From the NCBI RefSeq assembly GCF_003390925.1, contig NZ_QUBS01000079.1:53020-117019 (forward strand): a stretch of 64,000 nt of DNA, given 5' to 3'. The notes beneath the pieces were generated by a model, which saw only the letters and a list, made by a program, of their open reading frames with translations, was not told the DNA's origin and searched no databases. The position numbers and the translations under genes were made by a program. Below are positions 17,322-26,807 of this stretch, one piece after another; within the stretch, counting starts at the first letter, position 1; each line of letters starts with the position of its first letter. This stretch comes from Trinickia diaoshuihuensis (lineage in GTDB: Bacteria; Pseudomonadota; Gammaproteobacteria; Burkholderiales; Burkholderiaceae).

Positions 17322-19292
17322 ATGAAAAAGCCATTCGTCCCTGAAGACCTCTATCGCTATGAGGTGGCGTCGGAACTGCGGTATTCGCCGTCGGCCGAGA
17401 TCGCCGCGTGTCAAGTCTCGAGCGTCGACGAGGCGACTCAAAGCACAGTCCGTCGCATCTGGCTCGTGCCGCTTAACGGAGCGGACGCATACCGATTAAC
17501 GAACGGCCAGTCGGACCGCCACCCGCGATGGAGACCGGGGTCGCGTTCGTTGACGTTCGTATCGAGCCGCGGCGGAGGCCCCCAAGTTCACCAGATCGAT
17601 ATAGACGGCGGCGAAGCATTCGAGCTTTGTCATGTCCCCACGGGTGTCATGTCGTTCGAATGGTCTGCGGACGGTAGGCACCTCCTAGCATTATCGACGG
17701 TCGAACTCGAACCCCAATGTTTGAGCCAGCCTTCGAAGCTGCCGAAAGACCCTGCCCAGAATGCGCCGCCCCCGCCGCGAATCGTTTGGCGGTTGCCCTA
17801 CAAGTTGGATGGCGTCGGTTATACGCTCGATGCCACGGTCCATCTATTCGGTATCGATGTCGGCACTGGCGAATCGCATCAATTGACGCGCGGAAGCTAC
17901 GAGGTCGAGAGCGCCGCTTGGTCTCCCGATGCCGCGCAGATCGTGTTCAGCCGCACGCGCGAGGGACGTCTCGCGCACCGCACCGATTTGTGGATCATGA
18001 ACGCCGACGGCAGCCATATGCGCCAAATCACCCGCGACATCGCGAGCGTCAGCGACCCGCGCTGGTCGCCCGATGGTCGATCGATCGCCTTCTGCGGCAG
18101 CCGCGCCGATGGCGATTCGATCGAGCGCCTCTGGCTGTTCGAACTCGCCACGCAGAACATTCGACGACTAGGCGAGGACGATGTCGAGATCGCGTCGAGC
18201 GACAGCCTCTCATGGGATGGCGATTCGAACGCCCTCATCTTTTTGGCGTCGTGCCGAGGCCGCCAGCACGCCGTTCGCCTGACCTTGGACGGCGGCTATA
18301 CGACTGTGGTTGCGGGCGATCGTCAGTTGAGTTCGCTCTCCCTGGCCGGCGACCGTCTTGTTTTCGCCAGCGAGGACATCGGCAACCCCTGCAACGTCTA
18401 CGCGTGCGGCCTGGACGGCGGCGGCGAGGTTCAGCTCACCGCACTCAATGCTTGGTGGAACGATCGGCGTTTGCCGCACGTAGAGGCGAGGATGTTCGAC
18501 GTACCCGACGGCAACGGCGGCACTGAATCGATCGAGGGCTGGCTGATACGGCCTCTCGGCTGCCATAGCGCGAGTCCGCTGCTCGTCGATGTACACGGCG
18601 GCCCGGCAAGCTATGTCGTATTCTCTTTCAATTGGCACGTGTACTGGTATCTGCTGGCCAGCCATGGATGGTCCATTCTCGCGCTCAACGCGGTCGGCTC
18701 CAGCAGCTACGGCTGCAACTTCAGTGAACGATTGCGGCAAAAATGGGGCAAACTCGACCTCGATCAGCACCTAGCGGCCGTCGAGCGGCTTCGTAAAGAA
18801 GGGCTAACCGATGAACGATTGGCCATTACCGGGAAGTCGTACGGAGGCTTTCTAACGGCTTGGGCCATTTGCAACAGCACCGCATTTCGCGCGGCGATCG
18901 TCTCCGCCCCCGTCACGAGCCTCGAAAACCATTACGCGGTTTCCGATAGCGGCTATTACGCGGACGCCCACTCCATGTATGGCGAACCGAAGGTTAGGCG
19001 CGATGTCATGCGCGAGCTTTCTCCATTGACCTATGCGGAGAACATTAGGACGCCCACCTTGATTCTTCAGGGGGAAGACGATCAACGTTGTCCCCGCTGT
19101 CAATCGGAGGAGCTTTACACCGCCATCGCGACGCAAACCCATACGCCCGCGGAAATGATTTTATATCCCGAAGGAGATCACCACTTCTTCGAGCGCGGCC
19201 ATCCGCGCCAGCGCCTGGACATGCTAAGCAGACTCGTGTCTTGGCTCGAACGCTGGATCGACGTACCCGTCGATAAAGGCCATCCGGATTGA
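17322..19292 (+). CDS. S9 family prolyl oligopeptidase-like serine peptidase
   Basis: 656 residues from ATG 17322. Residues about 1-390 form a WD40/TolB-like beta-propeller (repeated WSPDAAQIVFSR, RWSPDGRSIAFCG blades), residues about 400-656 an alpha/beta hydrolase. The catalytic triad can be read as Ser506 (ITGKSYGGF), Asp587 (QGEDDQRCP) and His620 (PEGDHHFF). VDVHGGPASY precedes as the oxyanion element. No signal peptide is visible, so it is probably cytosolic and acts on short peptides, as acylaminoacyl-peptidase and DPP-like members do. It lies 86 bp after the small Arg/Glu gene. The chosen start avoids an upstream frame lacking homology-like sequence. Confidence 0.9.
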   Translation: MKKPFVPEDLYRYEVASELRYSPSAEIAACQVSSVDEATQSTVRRIWLVPLNGADAYRLTNGQSDRHPRWRPGSRSLTFVSSRGGGPQVHQIDIDGGEAFELCHVPTGVMSFEWSADGRHLLALSTVELEPQCLSQPSKLPKDPAQNAPPPPRIVWRLPYKLDGVGYTLDATVHLFGIDVGTGESHQLTRGSYEVESAAWSPDAAQIVFSRTREGRLAHRTDLWIMNADGSHMRQITRDIASVSDPRWSPDGRSIAFCGSRADGDSIERLWLFELATQNIRRLGEDDVEIASSDSLSWDGDSNALIFLASCRGRQHAVRLTLDGGYTTVVAGDRQLSSLSLAGDRLVFASEDIGNPCNVYACGLDGGGEVQLTALNAWWNDRRLPHVEARMFDVPDGNGGTESIEGWLIRPLGCHSASPLLVDVHGGPASYVVFSFNWHVYWYLLASHGWSILALNAVGSSSYGCNFSERLRQKWGKLDLDQHLAAVERLRKEGLTDERLAITGKSYGGFLTAWAICNSTAFRAAIVSAPVTSLENHYAVSDSGYYADAHSMYGEPKVRRDVMRELSPLTYAENIRTPTLILQGEDDQRCPRCQSEELYTAIATQTHTPAEMILYPEGDHHFFERGHPRQRLDMLSRLVSWLERWIDVPVDKGHPD

Positions 19293-19298
19293 ATTCGA

Positions 19299-19317
19299 CG
19301 GCTGCCAATGGCAGCCG
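19299..19317 (+). terminator. Hairpin after S9 peptidase gene
   Basis: CGGCTGCC (19299-19306), loop AAT, GGCAGCCG (19310-19317): a perfect 8-bp stem directly behind the peptidase stop. No T-run follows, so it may be an mRNA-stabilising hairpin or a weak terminator. A second 8-bp inverted repeat, GACTGCTC/GAGCAGTC, lies at 19374-19401 in the leader of the chemoreceptor gene. Confidence 0.4.
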
Positions 19318-19477
19318 CCACCCCGCCTTGTCCGATCGTCCCTCAAGTTCGCCGAACAACTGCCGTTAACCATGACTGCTCTTAGGTTCTAGGGAGCAGT
19401 CGAGGGTAAGCGCGAAGCAACACTATTGCCTTTACGCGCCATGCCAATAGCCATTTATTCAATATCTGGGATTTTCA

Positions 19478-21460
19478 ATGACTATAACTCGTCGGCGTGG
19501 CCTAAGTATCGGCGCGCGGCTCGTCGCTTTTTCTTGCGTGCTTGTCGCGTTGATTTTTATCGCTTTTTCGTGGGCACTGACCCACGCAGCCGGTGGCCAG
19601 GTGCGCGAGCAAGTCATGAAGCGAATCGACGAAAAGAACAATTCGATCGCGCAAACGATTGCCGTTATCGACCATTCGCTATCGGCTGAAGTAGGCCGTA
19701 CGATGACGCTGTTCGAAAGCTTCCTGCCGGGAGGATTCTCGCTCGACGAGACGAGCAAAGTCGATATCAACGGGACGGCCACGCCGACGTTCAAAGCGGG
19801 CGACCATGTGTTGAACCTCGACTTCGCCGTGCCCGACCAATTCCTGGCGCGCAGCGGCGCCATCGCAACGGTATTCGCTCGCAGCGGGGACGACTTCGTC
19901 CGCGTGACCACCTCGCTGAAGAAGCAAGACGGCTCGCGCGCGATCGGAACCTTGCTCGATCGCAAGGGCCCCGCCTACGGGCCTGTCATGGCGGGCCGTA
20001 CGTATACGGGACTGGCGACGCTATTCGGCAAGCGGTACATCACGCAGTACAAGAGCGTCTCCGATGCATCGGGCCGCATCATCGGGGCACTGTTCGTCGG
20101 GGTGGACGTCGACGAGCAAATCCAGGCGCTTCAAGAACAGATTCGCGCGCTGAAGGTAGGGTCGAGCGGCTACTACTTCGTCGTCAACGCATCGAACGGC
20201 GCCGAGCGCGGCAAGTTCATCGTCCATCCAGGTTCTCCGGGCGAGCATTTCGACGACCGAAACGGTCCGTATTCGCAAATGCTCGATACGAAGAAAGGCC
20301 GTATCGACTACGCTTCCGCCGATTCGACGCTCGGTGAAACGAGCGAGCGCGAGAAGACCGTTTCCTTTGTGACCGTGCCCGAATGGCAGTGGCTGATCGG
20401 CGGTGTCGCCGTCAACGACGAGGTGATGTCGGAGGTTACGTCGATCCGCAATCGCTTCGCGGCGATCGCACTCGGTCTGCTCGTAGCCTTCGCCCTCGTC
20501 TTTTTGATCGTCGTGCGTCGTCTCGTGAGCCGCCCGCTGGAGCAAGTGGCCGTGGCCGCCGGGCAATTGGCGGCGGGCGATCTGAGCGTACGGCTTAGCG
20601 CCAAAAACGGATCCGGCGCCGAGGCACGTATCGGCGAAGATGAAATCGGGCGTCTCGTCGATGCGGTCGACGGGGTCGGCGAGGGGCTGGCACGCATCGT
20701 CGCGCACGTACGCGAGGCGTGCGCGGGCGTCACCGACGGCACGGCGCGCATCTCCACGAGCAGCGGGGATATCGCCGCAAGGGTCGCCTCGCAAGCAGCG
20801 AGCGTCGAACAAACCGCCGCGAGCATGGAGGAAATCACGACCACCGTGCAGCAAAACGCCGACCACGCGGCGCGGGCGAGCAGCGTCGTCGATGCGGCGG
20901 CGACCGCTGCCGCCGGCGGCGGCGACGCGGTCGAGCGCGTGGTCTCGACGATGAGTGCGATCAACGGTTCGTCGCAGCGCATCGCCGATATCACGAGCGT
21001 CATCGAAGGCATCGCCTTTCAAACCAACATTCTCGCGCTGAACGCGGCCGTGGAAGCCGCTCGCGCCGGGGAGCACGGCAAAGGCTTCGCCGTCGTCGCG
21101 GCTGAAGTACGTGCGCTCGCGCAACGCAGCGCCGCGGCGGCGAAAGAGATCGATGCCGTCATTGCCGAATCGACCACCATGGTGCAAGGCGGCTATCGGG
21201 TCGCGGAAGAAGCGAGCGAAGCCATGCGTGGGATCACGGCTCGCGTGAACGAGGTGCGGTCGATCATCGCCGAGATTGCCGTCGCCTCGCGGCAGCAGTC
21301 GGCCGGCATCGAGCAGGTGGGCATCGCAATCGCCCAGATCGGCGAAGCCACACAGCAAAACGCCGCGCTTATCGAAGCGGCCGCCGACGTGGCTCGCACG
21401 CTCGAGGCCCAAGCGGCGGATTTGGACGGCGCCGTCTCGACGTTCAAGCTATCGAAGTGA
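19478..21460 (+). CDS. Methyl-accepting chemotaxis protein with Cache sensor
   Basis: 660 residues. Membrane segment 1 spans about residues 14-38 and segment 2 about 325-348. Between them lies a Cache_3/Cache_2-type periplasmic sensor (about 45-310), with [35 protein letters not shown] typical of single-Cache chemoreceptors for carboxylates. A HAMP domain (about 345-400) leads to the signalling hairpin, with the highly conserved tip [43 protein letters not shown]. There is no C-terminal CheR/CheB-binding pentapeptide. It is a stand-alone gene without che neighbours; its ligand cannot be deduced. Confidence 0.94.
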   Translation: MTITRRRGLSIGARLVAFSCVLVALIFIAFSWALTHAAGGQVREQVMKRIDEKNNSIAQTIAVIDHSLSAEVGRTMTLFESFLPGGFSLDETSKVDINGTATPTFKAGDHVLNLDFAVPDQFLARSGAIATVFARSGDDFVRVTTSLKKQDGSRAIGTLLDRKGPAYGPVMAGRTYTGLATLFGKRYITQYKSVSDASGRIIGALFVGVDVDEQIQALQEQIRALKVGSSGYYFVVNASNGAERGKFIVHPGSPGEHFDDRNGPYSQMLDTKKGRIDYASADSTLGETSEREKTVSFVTVPEWQWLIGGVAVNDEVMSEVTSIRNRFAAIALGLLVAFALVFLIVVRRLVSRPLEQVAVAAGQLAAGDLSVRLSAKNGSGAEARIGEDEIGRLVDAVDGVGEGLARIVAHVREACAGVTDGTARISTSSGDIAARVASQAASVEQTAASMEEITTTVQQNADHAARASSVVDAAATAAAGGGDAVERVVSTMSAINGSSQRIADITSVIEGIAFQTNILALNAAVEAARAGEHGKGFAVVAAEVRALAQRSAAAAKEIDAVIAESTTMVQGGYRVAEEASEAMRGITARVNEVRSIIAEIAVASRQQSAGIEQVGIAIAQIGEATQQNAALIEAAADVARTLEAQAADLDGAVSTFKLSK

Positions 21461-21525
21461 TGAACCGGCCGCCTATGCCGCGGCCGTGAGTTCGGGGCGG
21501 CGCGGGCCGCGGCGGCGCCCCGCGC

Positions 21526-22761
21526 TCAAAACCGCCGCTCGACCCGGAATGGCGCGGGGTCGACGATCGTCTCCTTGCCCAGCATCATTTGCGCGAGCAA
21601 CCGGCCCGTCACGGGCCCGAGCGTCAATCCGTGATGCGCGTGTCCGAAAGCGAACCACATCCCCTCGTGTCGCGGCGCGGGCCCGATGATCGGCAGCATG
21701 TCGGGCGTACATGGGCGCCGGCCCATCCACGGCTCGGGGTCGAGACGCGTACCGAGCGGAAACAAACCGCGCGCGATCGGCTCGACCGCGTCGAGTTGCA
21801 CGGGCGTCTTCGGCGCATCGCATCGGGCCAATTCCGCTCCGGTCGTCAACCGGATGCCGCGCATCATAGGCGCGATGAGGTATCCGTTCTCGACATCGAG
21901 TACCGGGTGACGAAGGCGCGCCTGCCCGTTTGCTTGGTAATGCATGTGATAGCCGCGTTTGATGCCTAGCGGCAGGTGGTACCCGAGCCGAGCCGCCATC
22001 GGCCCGGACCAGGGCCCCAATGCGAGCACGACACGCTTCGATTCGATGCGGCCGTTTTGCGTTTCGACGGACCACCCCTCGCGCAACGTGGCCGCGTCCC
22101 CGGGCACAACCTGCCCGCCGATGGACGCGAAATGCCGTGCATAGGCCGCGACGAGCGCACCCGGATCGCTGACCGATTCGGCCGCGGTAAAACGCAAACC
22201 GCCGGTCAACGAATCGGCGAGGTCGGGTTCGAGTTGCTTCAGGCGCGCGGGATCGAGTGCCTCGAATTCGATACCGTATTCGCGTTGCCACCGCTCGACG
22301 ATGGAAGTCTCGCGTTCCAGCTTGGCCTCTGTCCGGAATACTTTGATCCATCCGGAGGCTCGTAGCAGATCGCTCGCGCCGGCTTGCACCGCCAGGGCCC
22401 GATGTTCGCTCACGCAGTGCTCGATCAACGTCGCATAGTAACGCGCGATCTCGGCATGCCGAGCCGGATCGGAGTTACGCCAGTAGCGCCAAAGGAACGG
22501 CGCGAGTTCGCGAAGCGCATCGGCGTGATAGCGTACGTCTAGCGCGGTGTTGCGCGCATAGCGCAGTAAATCGCTCAACGCTCGCGGAAAGGCATACGGA
22601 TAAACGCCCTCTCGCTGAATCAGTCCGGCATTGCCAAACGACGTCTCGGTGCCGGGCGCTTTCCGGTCCACGAGGGCGACAGCCAAACCCATCTGTTGCA
22701 AATGATCGGCGACAGATACGCCGACAATGCCCGCGCCTAGCACGATGGCGTCGAATTTCAT
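21526..22761 (-). CDS. FAD-dependent D-amino-acid dehydrogenase-like oxidoreductase
   Basis: 411 residues from the ATG at 22759-22761; an upstream in-frame start at 22809 would place 16 extra residues before the FAD motif and is less likely. FAD-binding MKFDAIVLGAGIVGVSVADHLQQMG at the N-terminus, ETSFGNAGLIQREG, KRVVLALGPWSGPMAARLGY, PLGIKRGYHMHY and GHAHHGLTLGPVTGRLLAQ are DadA/glycine-oxidase (DAO superfamily) signatures. It should oxidise D-amino acids or related amines, delivering electrons to the respiratory chain. It is divergent from the acylase at 22922 with 160 bp between. Confidence 0.88.
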   Translation of the reverse strand: MKFDAIVLGAGIVGVSVADHLQQMGLAVALVDRKAPGTETSFGNAGLIQREGVYPYAFPRALSDLLRYARNTALDVRYHADALRELAPFLWRYWRNSDPARHAEIARYYATLIEHCVSEHRALAVQAGASDLLRASGWIKVFRTEAKLERETSIVERWQREYGIEFEALDPARLKQLEPDLADSLTGGLRFTAAESVSDPGALVAAYARHFASIGGQVVPGDAATLREGWSVETQNGRIESKRVVLALGPWSGPMAARLGYHLPLGIKRGYHMHYQANGQARLRHPVLDVENGYLIAPMMRGIRLTTGAELARCDAPKTPVQLDAVEPIARGLFPLGTRLDPEPWMGRRPCTPDMLPIIGPAPRHEGMWFAFGHAHHGLTLGPVTGRLLAQMMLGKETIVDPAPFRVERRF

Positions 22762-22921
22762 TGTGTATCCTAAAGGTCGGTTCGAGTGCGCCTCGACGCA
22801 GCGGCGCATAGATTAGCAAAGAAACGCACCGCGGCCGCGCAGGCGTCATGGCGCCGTCTATCCGAAGCGAAGCTGCTTCCTATCGTGCTTCCCATCCGCA
22901 ACCGCAGCGCATCGATGCCCA

Positions 22922-25339
22922 ATGGAAATCGCTCTTCCGAAACGACACAACGCTTGGCGCTGGCTTACAAGATGCATCGCGCTCATCGTTACCGCTTGCA
23001 TACTCGCGTTGCTGGCGGCCGTTGCAGCGATCGCGCTCAGCATGCCGGTTCTCGACGGCACTCGCGTCGAGCCTCGATTGCAATCGCGGGTATCCGTTGC
23101 GCGCGACGCTCAGGGCGTCCCTACGCTCGCCGGCGGCACGCGCGCGGACTTGGCTTACGCGACGGGCTTCGTGCATGCGCAAGAACGCTTCTTCCAAATG
23201 GATCTATTGCGCCGCTCGGCCGCCGGAACGCTCGCGGCCTTGATCGGTCCTGCCGCCCTCCCGCTTGACCGTGCGCACAGAATCTATCGATTCGACTCGG
23301 TCGCCGGTAAGGCGTTGACGGCATTGTCCCCGGCCGATAAGACCATTCTCGACCACTACGCCGCGGGCGTGAATGCCGGACTGGCGGCGCTCAGCGTGCG
23401 CCCGTTCGAATATCTAGCGCTGGGCACGAAGCCGCTCGCCTGGCGTCCACAGGACAGCTTGCTCGTGGTTTGGGCGATGTATTTCGACCTGCAGGAAAGT
23501 CAGCGTCACTATAAGTTCGCGCGAGCTTGGCTGCGGGCGCATACGGATGCGCAAGCTTTAGCGGTGCTATTGCCCGGATGCAGCGAATGGGATGCACCGC
23601 TCGACGCGCCATCCGTTGCCTGCGATGCTCCGCCTATCGGCAAGCTTGCGCCGAACTGGCTCGGCGGCCCGTCGCCGCAAACGCTCGGGCAGGTGTCGTT
23701 CGGCACCGAGATCGGCAGCAACAACTGGGCGCTAGCGGGCACGCGTACGGCCACCGGTAGCGCCATCGTCTCGAACGACATGCACTTGAATCTGCGCCTG
23801 CCAAATATCTGGTATCGCGTCGTGTTCGAGTACCCGGAGGCGGCGGGCGCGATGCGGCGTATCGTCGGCGTGACGCTGCCGGGCACGCCCGCGGCGGTGG
23901 CCGGCAGCAACGGCGCCGTCGCTTGGGGGTTCACCAACGGCTACGGCAACGACCTCGACCTCGTCGAATTGCAGTCGGACCCGCGGCATCCGAACGCTTA
24001 CCGAACCGCCGGCGGCTGGGCGCCGATCGAGTTCGAGAACGAAATACTGGAAGTCAAGGGCGGCCCCGCCGAAACGCTGCGTGTCGCCGAGACCGCGCTC
24101 GGGCCGGTTTGGGAGGTAGGCGGCAAACGGTACGCCGTCAAATGGGTCGCCAACGATCCTGGCGCGGTGGATGTTTCCCTGCTGCGCATGGAGGCTGTCG
24201 AAAGCGTGGCCGAAGCGCTGGCGACCGGGGCGGCGGCAGGCATTCCGGCTCAGAATCTGATCGCGGGCGATGCCGCCGGCAACATCGGCTGGACCATCGC
24301 CGGAGCGATGCCCAACCGGCATTCGCGATGGAGCGATACGCTCCCTTATCCGTCCGATGCCCGCGGCCTGGGCTTCGACGGCTTGCTGCCGGCGCGTGAG
24401 CACCCGTCCATCGTCAATCCGCCGTCTGGGCAGTTGTGGTCCGCGAATGCGCGCCAATTGGCCGGGGGCGGCTACGATCTGATCGGTGACGGCGGCGCCG
24501 ATTTGGGTGCGCGTGCGCGGCAGATCCGTGACGACCTCGCGGCGCGCCGTACTTTCGATGAGCGCGACGCTTATGCGCCGAGCCTCGACGATCGGGCACT
24601 GTTCCTAGCGCCGTGGCGCCGGCGCGCGTTGCGCGTACTGGACGAGCAAGCGCTGGCGGGCCACCCGCAGCGCGCCGAGTTCAAGCGATTGCTGCTCCAC
24701 GATGAAGAAGGATGTGCCTGCATCGACTCCGTCGGGTACCGCCTGACGCGCGGCTTTTTGCACAACCTCTACGGAGCGCTCTTCGGTGCCGCCGATGTGC
24801 AAATGCGCAAGCTCGACCCGAATGCGAGCATTGCGCAAGCAACGCCGCGATGGCCGGTAGTCGTAGCGCGCCTCGTCGACGAGGAGCCGCCCGGCTGGCT
24901 GCCGAAGGGACAAGACAGTTGGCGAGCGGTGAAACTTGCCGCCGTCGACCGGACCATCGCGCAATTGACGGCGCAGTCCGTTCCGCTCGCCGGCGCGACC
25001 TGGGGGCGCCGAAACACGTCGCACTTCGAGCACCCGATGGCTTCCGCGATGCCTGTGCTATCGCGATGGCTTGCCGCGCCGGCCGACCCGCTGCCGGGCG
25101 ACGGTAATATGCCGCGCGTGGCCGCGCCGGCGTTCGGGCAATCGGAGCGAATGGTCGTGTCGCCCAGTCATGAGGACCACGGGATCTTCAATATGCCGGG
25201 TGGGCAAAGCGGCCATCCGTTCAGCGCTTACTTTCTGGCCGGCCACGAAGACTGGGTTCACGGCCGGCCCGCGCCGCTGCTCCCGGGGCCGCAACAGCAT
25301 CTGCTGATCCTGGTACCAGCAGCAAGCGAAGACCGCTAA
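22922..25339 (+). CDS. Penicillin acylase family (Ntn-hydrolase) exported amidase
   Basis: 805 residues. A membrane anchor or signal segment (about 17-41, ALIVTACILALLAAVAAIA) is followed by the alpha chain (YATGFVHAQERFFQMDLLRRSAAGTLAAL), a linker and the beta chain, which begins at Ser266 in EIGSNNWALAG. Autocleavage at Gly265-Ser266 would expose the serine nucleophile of this N-terminal nucleophile hydrolase family. SNDMHLNLRLPNIWYRVVF and GVTLPGTPAAVAGSNGAVAWGFTN are conserved. Members hydrolyse penicillin G, acyl-homoserine lactones (PvdQ/QuiP) or N-acyl amino acids; the substrate is not decidable. Proximity to a D-amino-acid dehydrogenase-like gene would fit N-acyl-amino-acid use. Confidence 0.9.
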   Translation: MEIALPKRHNAWRWLTRCIALIVTACILALLAAVAAIALSMPVLDGTRVEPRLQSRVSVARDAQGVPTLAGGTRADLAYATGFVHAQERFFQMDLLRRSAAGTLAALIGPAALPLDRAHRIYRFDSVAGKALTALSPADKTILDHYAAGVNAGLAALSVRPFEYLALGTKPLAWRPQDSLLVVWAMYFDLQESQRHYKFARAWLRAHTDAQALAVLLPGCSEWDAPLDAPSVACDAPPIGKLAPNWLGGPSPQTLGQVSFGTEIGSNNWALAGTRTATGSAIVSNDMHLNLRLPNIWYRVVFEYPEAAGAMRRIVGVTLPGTPAAVAGSNGAVAWGFTNGYGNDLDLVELQSDPRHPNAYRTAGGWAPIEFENEILEVKGGPAETLRVAETALGPVWEVGGKRYAVKWVANDPGAVDVSLLRMEAVESVAEALATGAAAGIPAQNLIAGDAAGNIGWTIAGAMPNRHSRWSDTLPYPSDARGLGFDGLLPAREHPSIVNPPSGQLWSANARQLAGGGYDLIGDGGADLGARARQIRDDLAARRTFDERDAYAPSLDDRALFLAPWRRRALRVLDEQALAGHPQRAEFKRLLLHDEEGCACIDSVGYRLTRGFLHNLYGALFGAADVQMRKLDPNASIAQATPRWPVVVARLVDEEPPGWLPKGQDSWRAVKLAAVDRTIAQLTAQSVPLAGATWGRRNTSHFEHPMASAMPVLSRWLAAPADPLPGDGNMPRVAAPAFGQSERMVVSPSHEDHGIFNMPGGQSGHPFSAYFLAGHEDWVHGRPAPLLPGPQQHLLILVPAASEDR

Positions 25340-25448
25340 CCGCCAGGCTCAGCGATGCCTGCGTTGTAATGACGCAACGCAACATACCCGCTCTTGACCG
25401 ATACACGGGGCTTTTTCGAAAATTTTTGTGCAACGCACTAGCTTTTGG

Positions 25449-25491
25449 CTAGGGAAAACCCTAGAATGCAGTCTTAAGGGATAACCCTAAG
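25449..25491. promoter_or_regulatory. Pair of GGG-N4-CCC palindromes
   Basis: CTAGGG AAAA CCCTAG (25449-25464) is a perfect palindrome, and a near copy CTTAAGGG ATAA CCCTAAG (25473-25491) follows with centres 26 bp apart. They lie 23-65 bp upstream of the small gene at 25514, in an otherwise AT-rich patch, so they may be paired operator sites or overlap its promoter. Confidence 0.55.
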
Positions 25492-25513
25492 ACGCATTTA
25501 ACCGGGAGTTGCC

Positions 25514-25672
25514 ATGAGCTACGTTTTCGCCCTCATTCAAAAGATCAGCGATTTCTTCGCTTCGCCGCATCTGCCGCTCGACTCCGACTATTCGTTCGAA
25601 GCGCGTCATCGCGAAGCCGAGCGCGTTCGTCTGTCGCAAGCCACGGTGTTCGGCATTCGTCTCGTCGACTAA
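25514..25672 (+). CDS. 52-residue conserved-looking small protein
   Basis: CGGGAG lies 7 bp upstream of ATG 25514. The product begins MSYVFALIQKISDFFASPHL and ends with VFGIRLVD; the middle is rich in charged residues (SFEARHREAERVRLSQATV). An amphipathic N-terminal helix and a length near 50 residues recall the small DUF3563-type proteins of Burkholderia, but the C-terminal part differs and I do not assign it. The stop codon TAA (25670-25672) overlaps the pfkB stop on the other strand by 3 bp. The two palindromes just upstream support it being a real, regulated gene. Confidence 0.65.
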   Translation: MSYVFALIQKISDFFASPHLPLDSDYSFEARHREAERVRLSQATVFGIRLVD

Positions 25673-26628
25673 CCCGCCTGGCGGGTTGGGGCCGCGTCGG
25701 CCATAGCCGACGCTTGGTAATACCGCTCGATTTCGTCCGGCTGCGCCAGCACGGTGCCCGCGCGCAGCACGGCCGAGGTGCCTGCGGCCACCCCGTAGCG
25801 CAGCGCCTCTTTCGCCGGCAGGCCTCGGTCTATCGCCCAGACGAAAGCGGCCAAGAAACTATCCCCCGCGCCAACCGCGCTGACGACGGGTACCCCCGCC
25901 CCGTCGACTTGTTCGACGCGACCCTCGGTGGCCATCAAAGCCCCACGCTCCCCCAACGTCAGCAAGACGATTTGCGCGTTGCCGCGGCACACGAGGCGCC
26001 GCGCTTGCTCGCTCCATTCGCCTTGCGTTTCGAGCGGCTCGCCCGTCAGTTCGCGTAGCTCGTCTATGCTCGGCTTGACCGCGTAGACGCCTTCGTCGAG
26101 CGCGGCCTCGAGCGCATCGCCCGACGTATCGAGGATCACGCGCGTCCCCCTCGCTCTCGCCGCGCGCGCAATACGCGCGTAGAAGTCCGCGGGAATGCCC
26201 GGCGGCAAGCTACCACTGACGACAAGCCAGCGCGGCACGGGATCGAGCGAGATCAACCGATCGAAGCACGCTTGCGCCTCCATGGGCGAAACCTCCGGAC
26301 CGGGGGCGACAAAGCGGTATTCGTGCCCCGTCGACGTTTCCCTGACCGCGACGTTCTCGCGCGTCTCTTGTGCGATCGGCACGCAATCGATACTCACGCG
26401 CTCCGTCTTCAGCAAGTCGGCCAGCGTTCGCCCCGCACGGCCGCCGGCGAGATATAGGGCCGTGCAATCGGCGCCCAACCGCCGCACGACGCGAGCGACG
26501 TTGATGCCGCCTCCGCCTGGATCCCGGCGGACTTCGTTGCAGCGCAGCTTGCGCGTATGAACCAAACGATCGACGCAAAACGACAAATCGACGGCCGGAT
26601 TCAAGGTGAGCGTGACGATATCGGTCAT
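25669..26628 (-). CDS. pfkB: PfkB-family sugar kinase (6-phosphofructokinase II type)
   Basis: 319 residues. Ribokinase/PfkB fold: TLTLNPAVDLSFCVDRLV and KLRCNEVRRDPGGGGINVARVVRRLGA at the N-terminus are PfkB/1-phosphofructokinase signatures, VVSGSLPPGIPADFYARI is the first family motif and VVSAVGAGDSFLAAFVWA carries the catalytic Asp and anion hole. It should phosphorylate fructose 6-phosphate, fructose 1-phosphate or tagatose 6-phosphate with ATP. No phosphotransferase genes are nearby, making the 6-phosphofructokinase II assignment more likely than FruK. It stands alone, divergent from the deacetylase operon. Confidence 0.85.
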   Translation of the reverse strand: MTDIVTLTLNPAVDLSFCVDRLVHTRKLRCNEVRRDPGGGGINVARVVRRLGADCTALYLAGGRAGRTLADLLKTERVSIDCVPIAQETRENVAVRETSTGHEYRFVAPGPEVSPMEAQACFDRLISLDPVPRWLVVSGSLPPGIPADFYARIARAARARGTRVILDTSGDALEAALDEGVYAVKPSIDELRELTGEPLETQGEWSEQARRLVCRGNAQIVLLTLGERGALMATEGRVEQVDGAGVPVVSAVGAGDSFLAAFVWAIDRGLPAKEALRYGVAAGTSAVLRAGTVLAQPDEIERYYQASAMADAAPTRQAG

Positions 26629-26807
26629 AGCCGGGAAGGTTCGATGACGAGCGTTGTTCGCCGCAGTAGAGCATCGCTCGAGCCCTCACGCGTTGACGCA
26701 CGTCAATGGGGCGCGGCGATGGCAGGCCGCCTCGCTTGATCGATGTCAGACGACGGATCGGGCCCATGCGAGAAGATAAAAGGGCCGCCTACCTTGCGAC
26801 GTAGCCA

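Noticed and set aside
19374..19401. GACTGCTC/GAGCAGTC inverted repeat as terminator of the S9 peptidase gene
   Set aside because: No T-run and a 12-nt loop; it could equally be an operator, so no separate feature is claimed.
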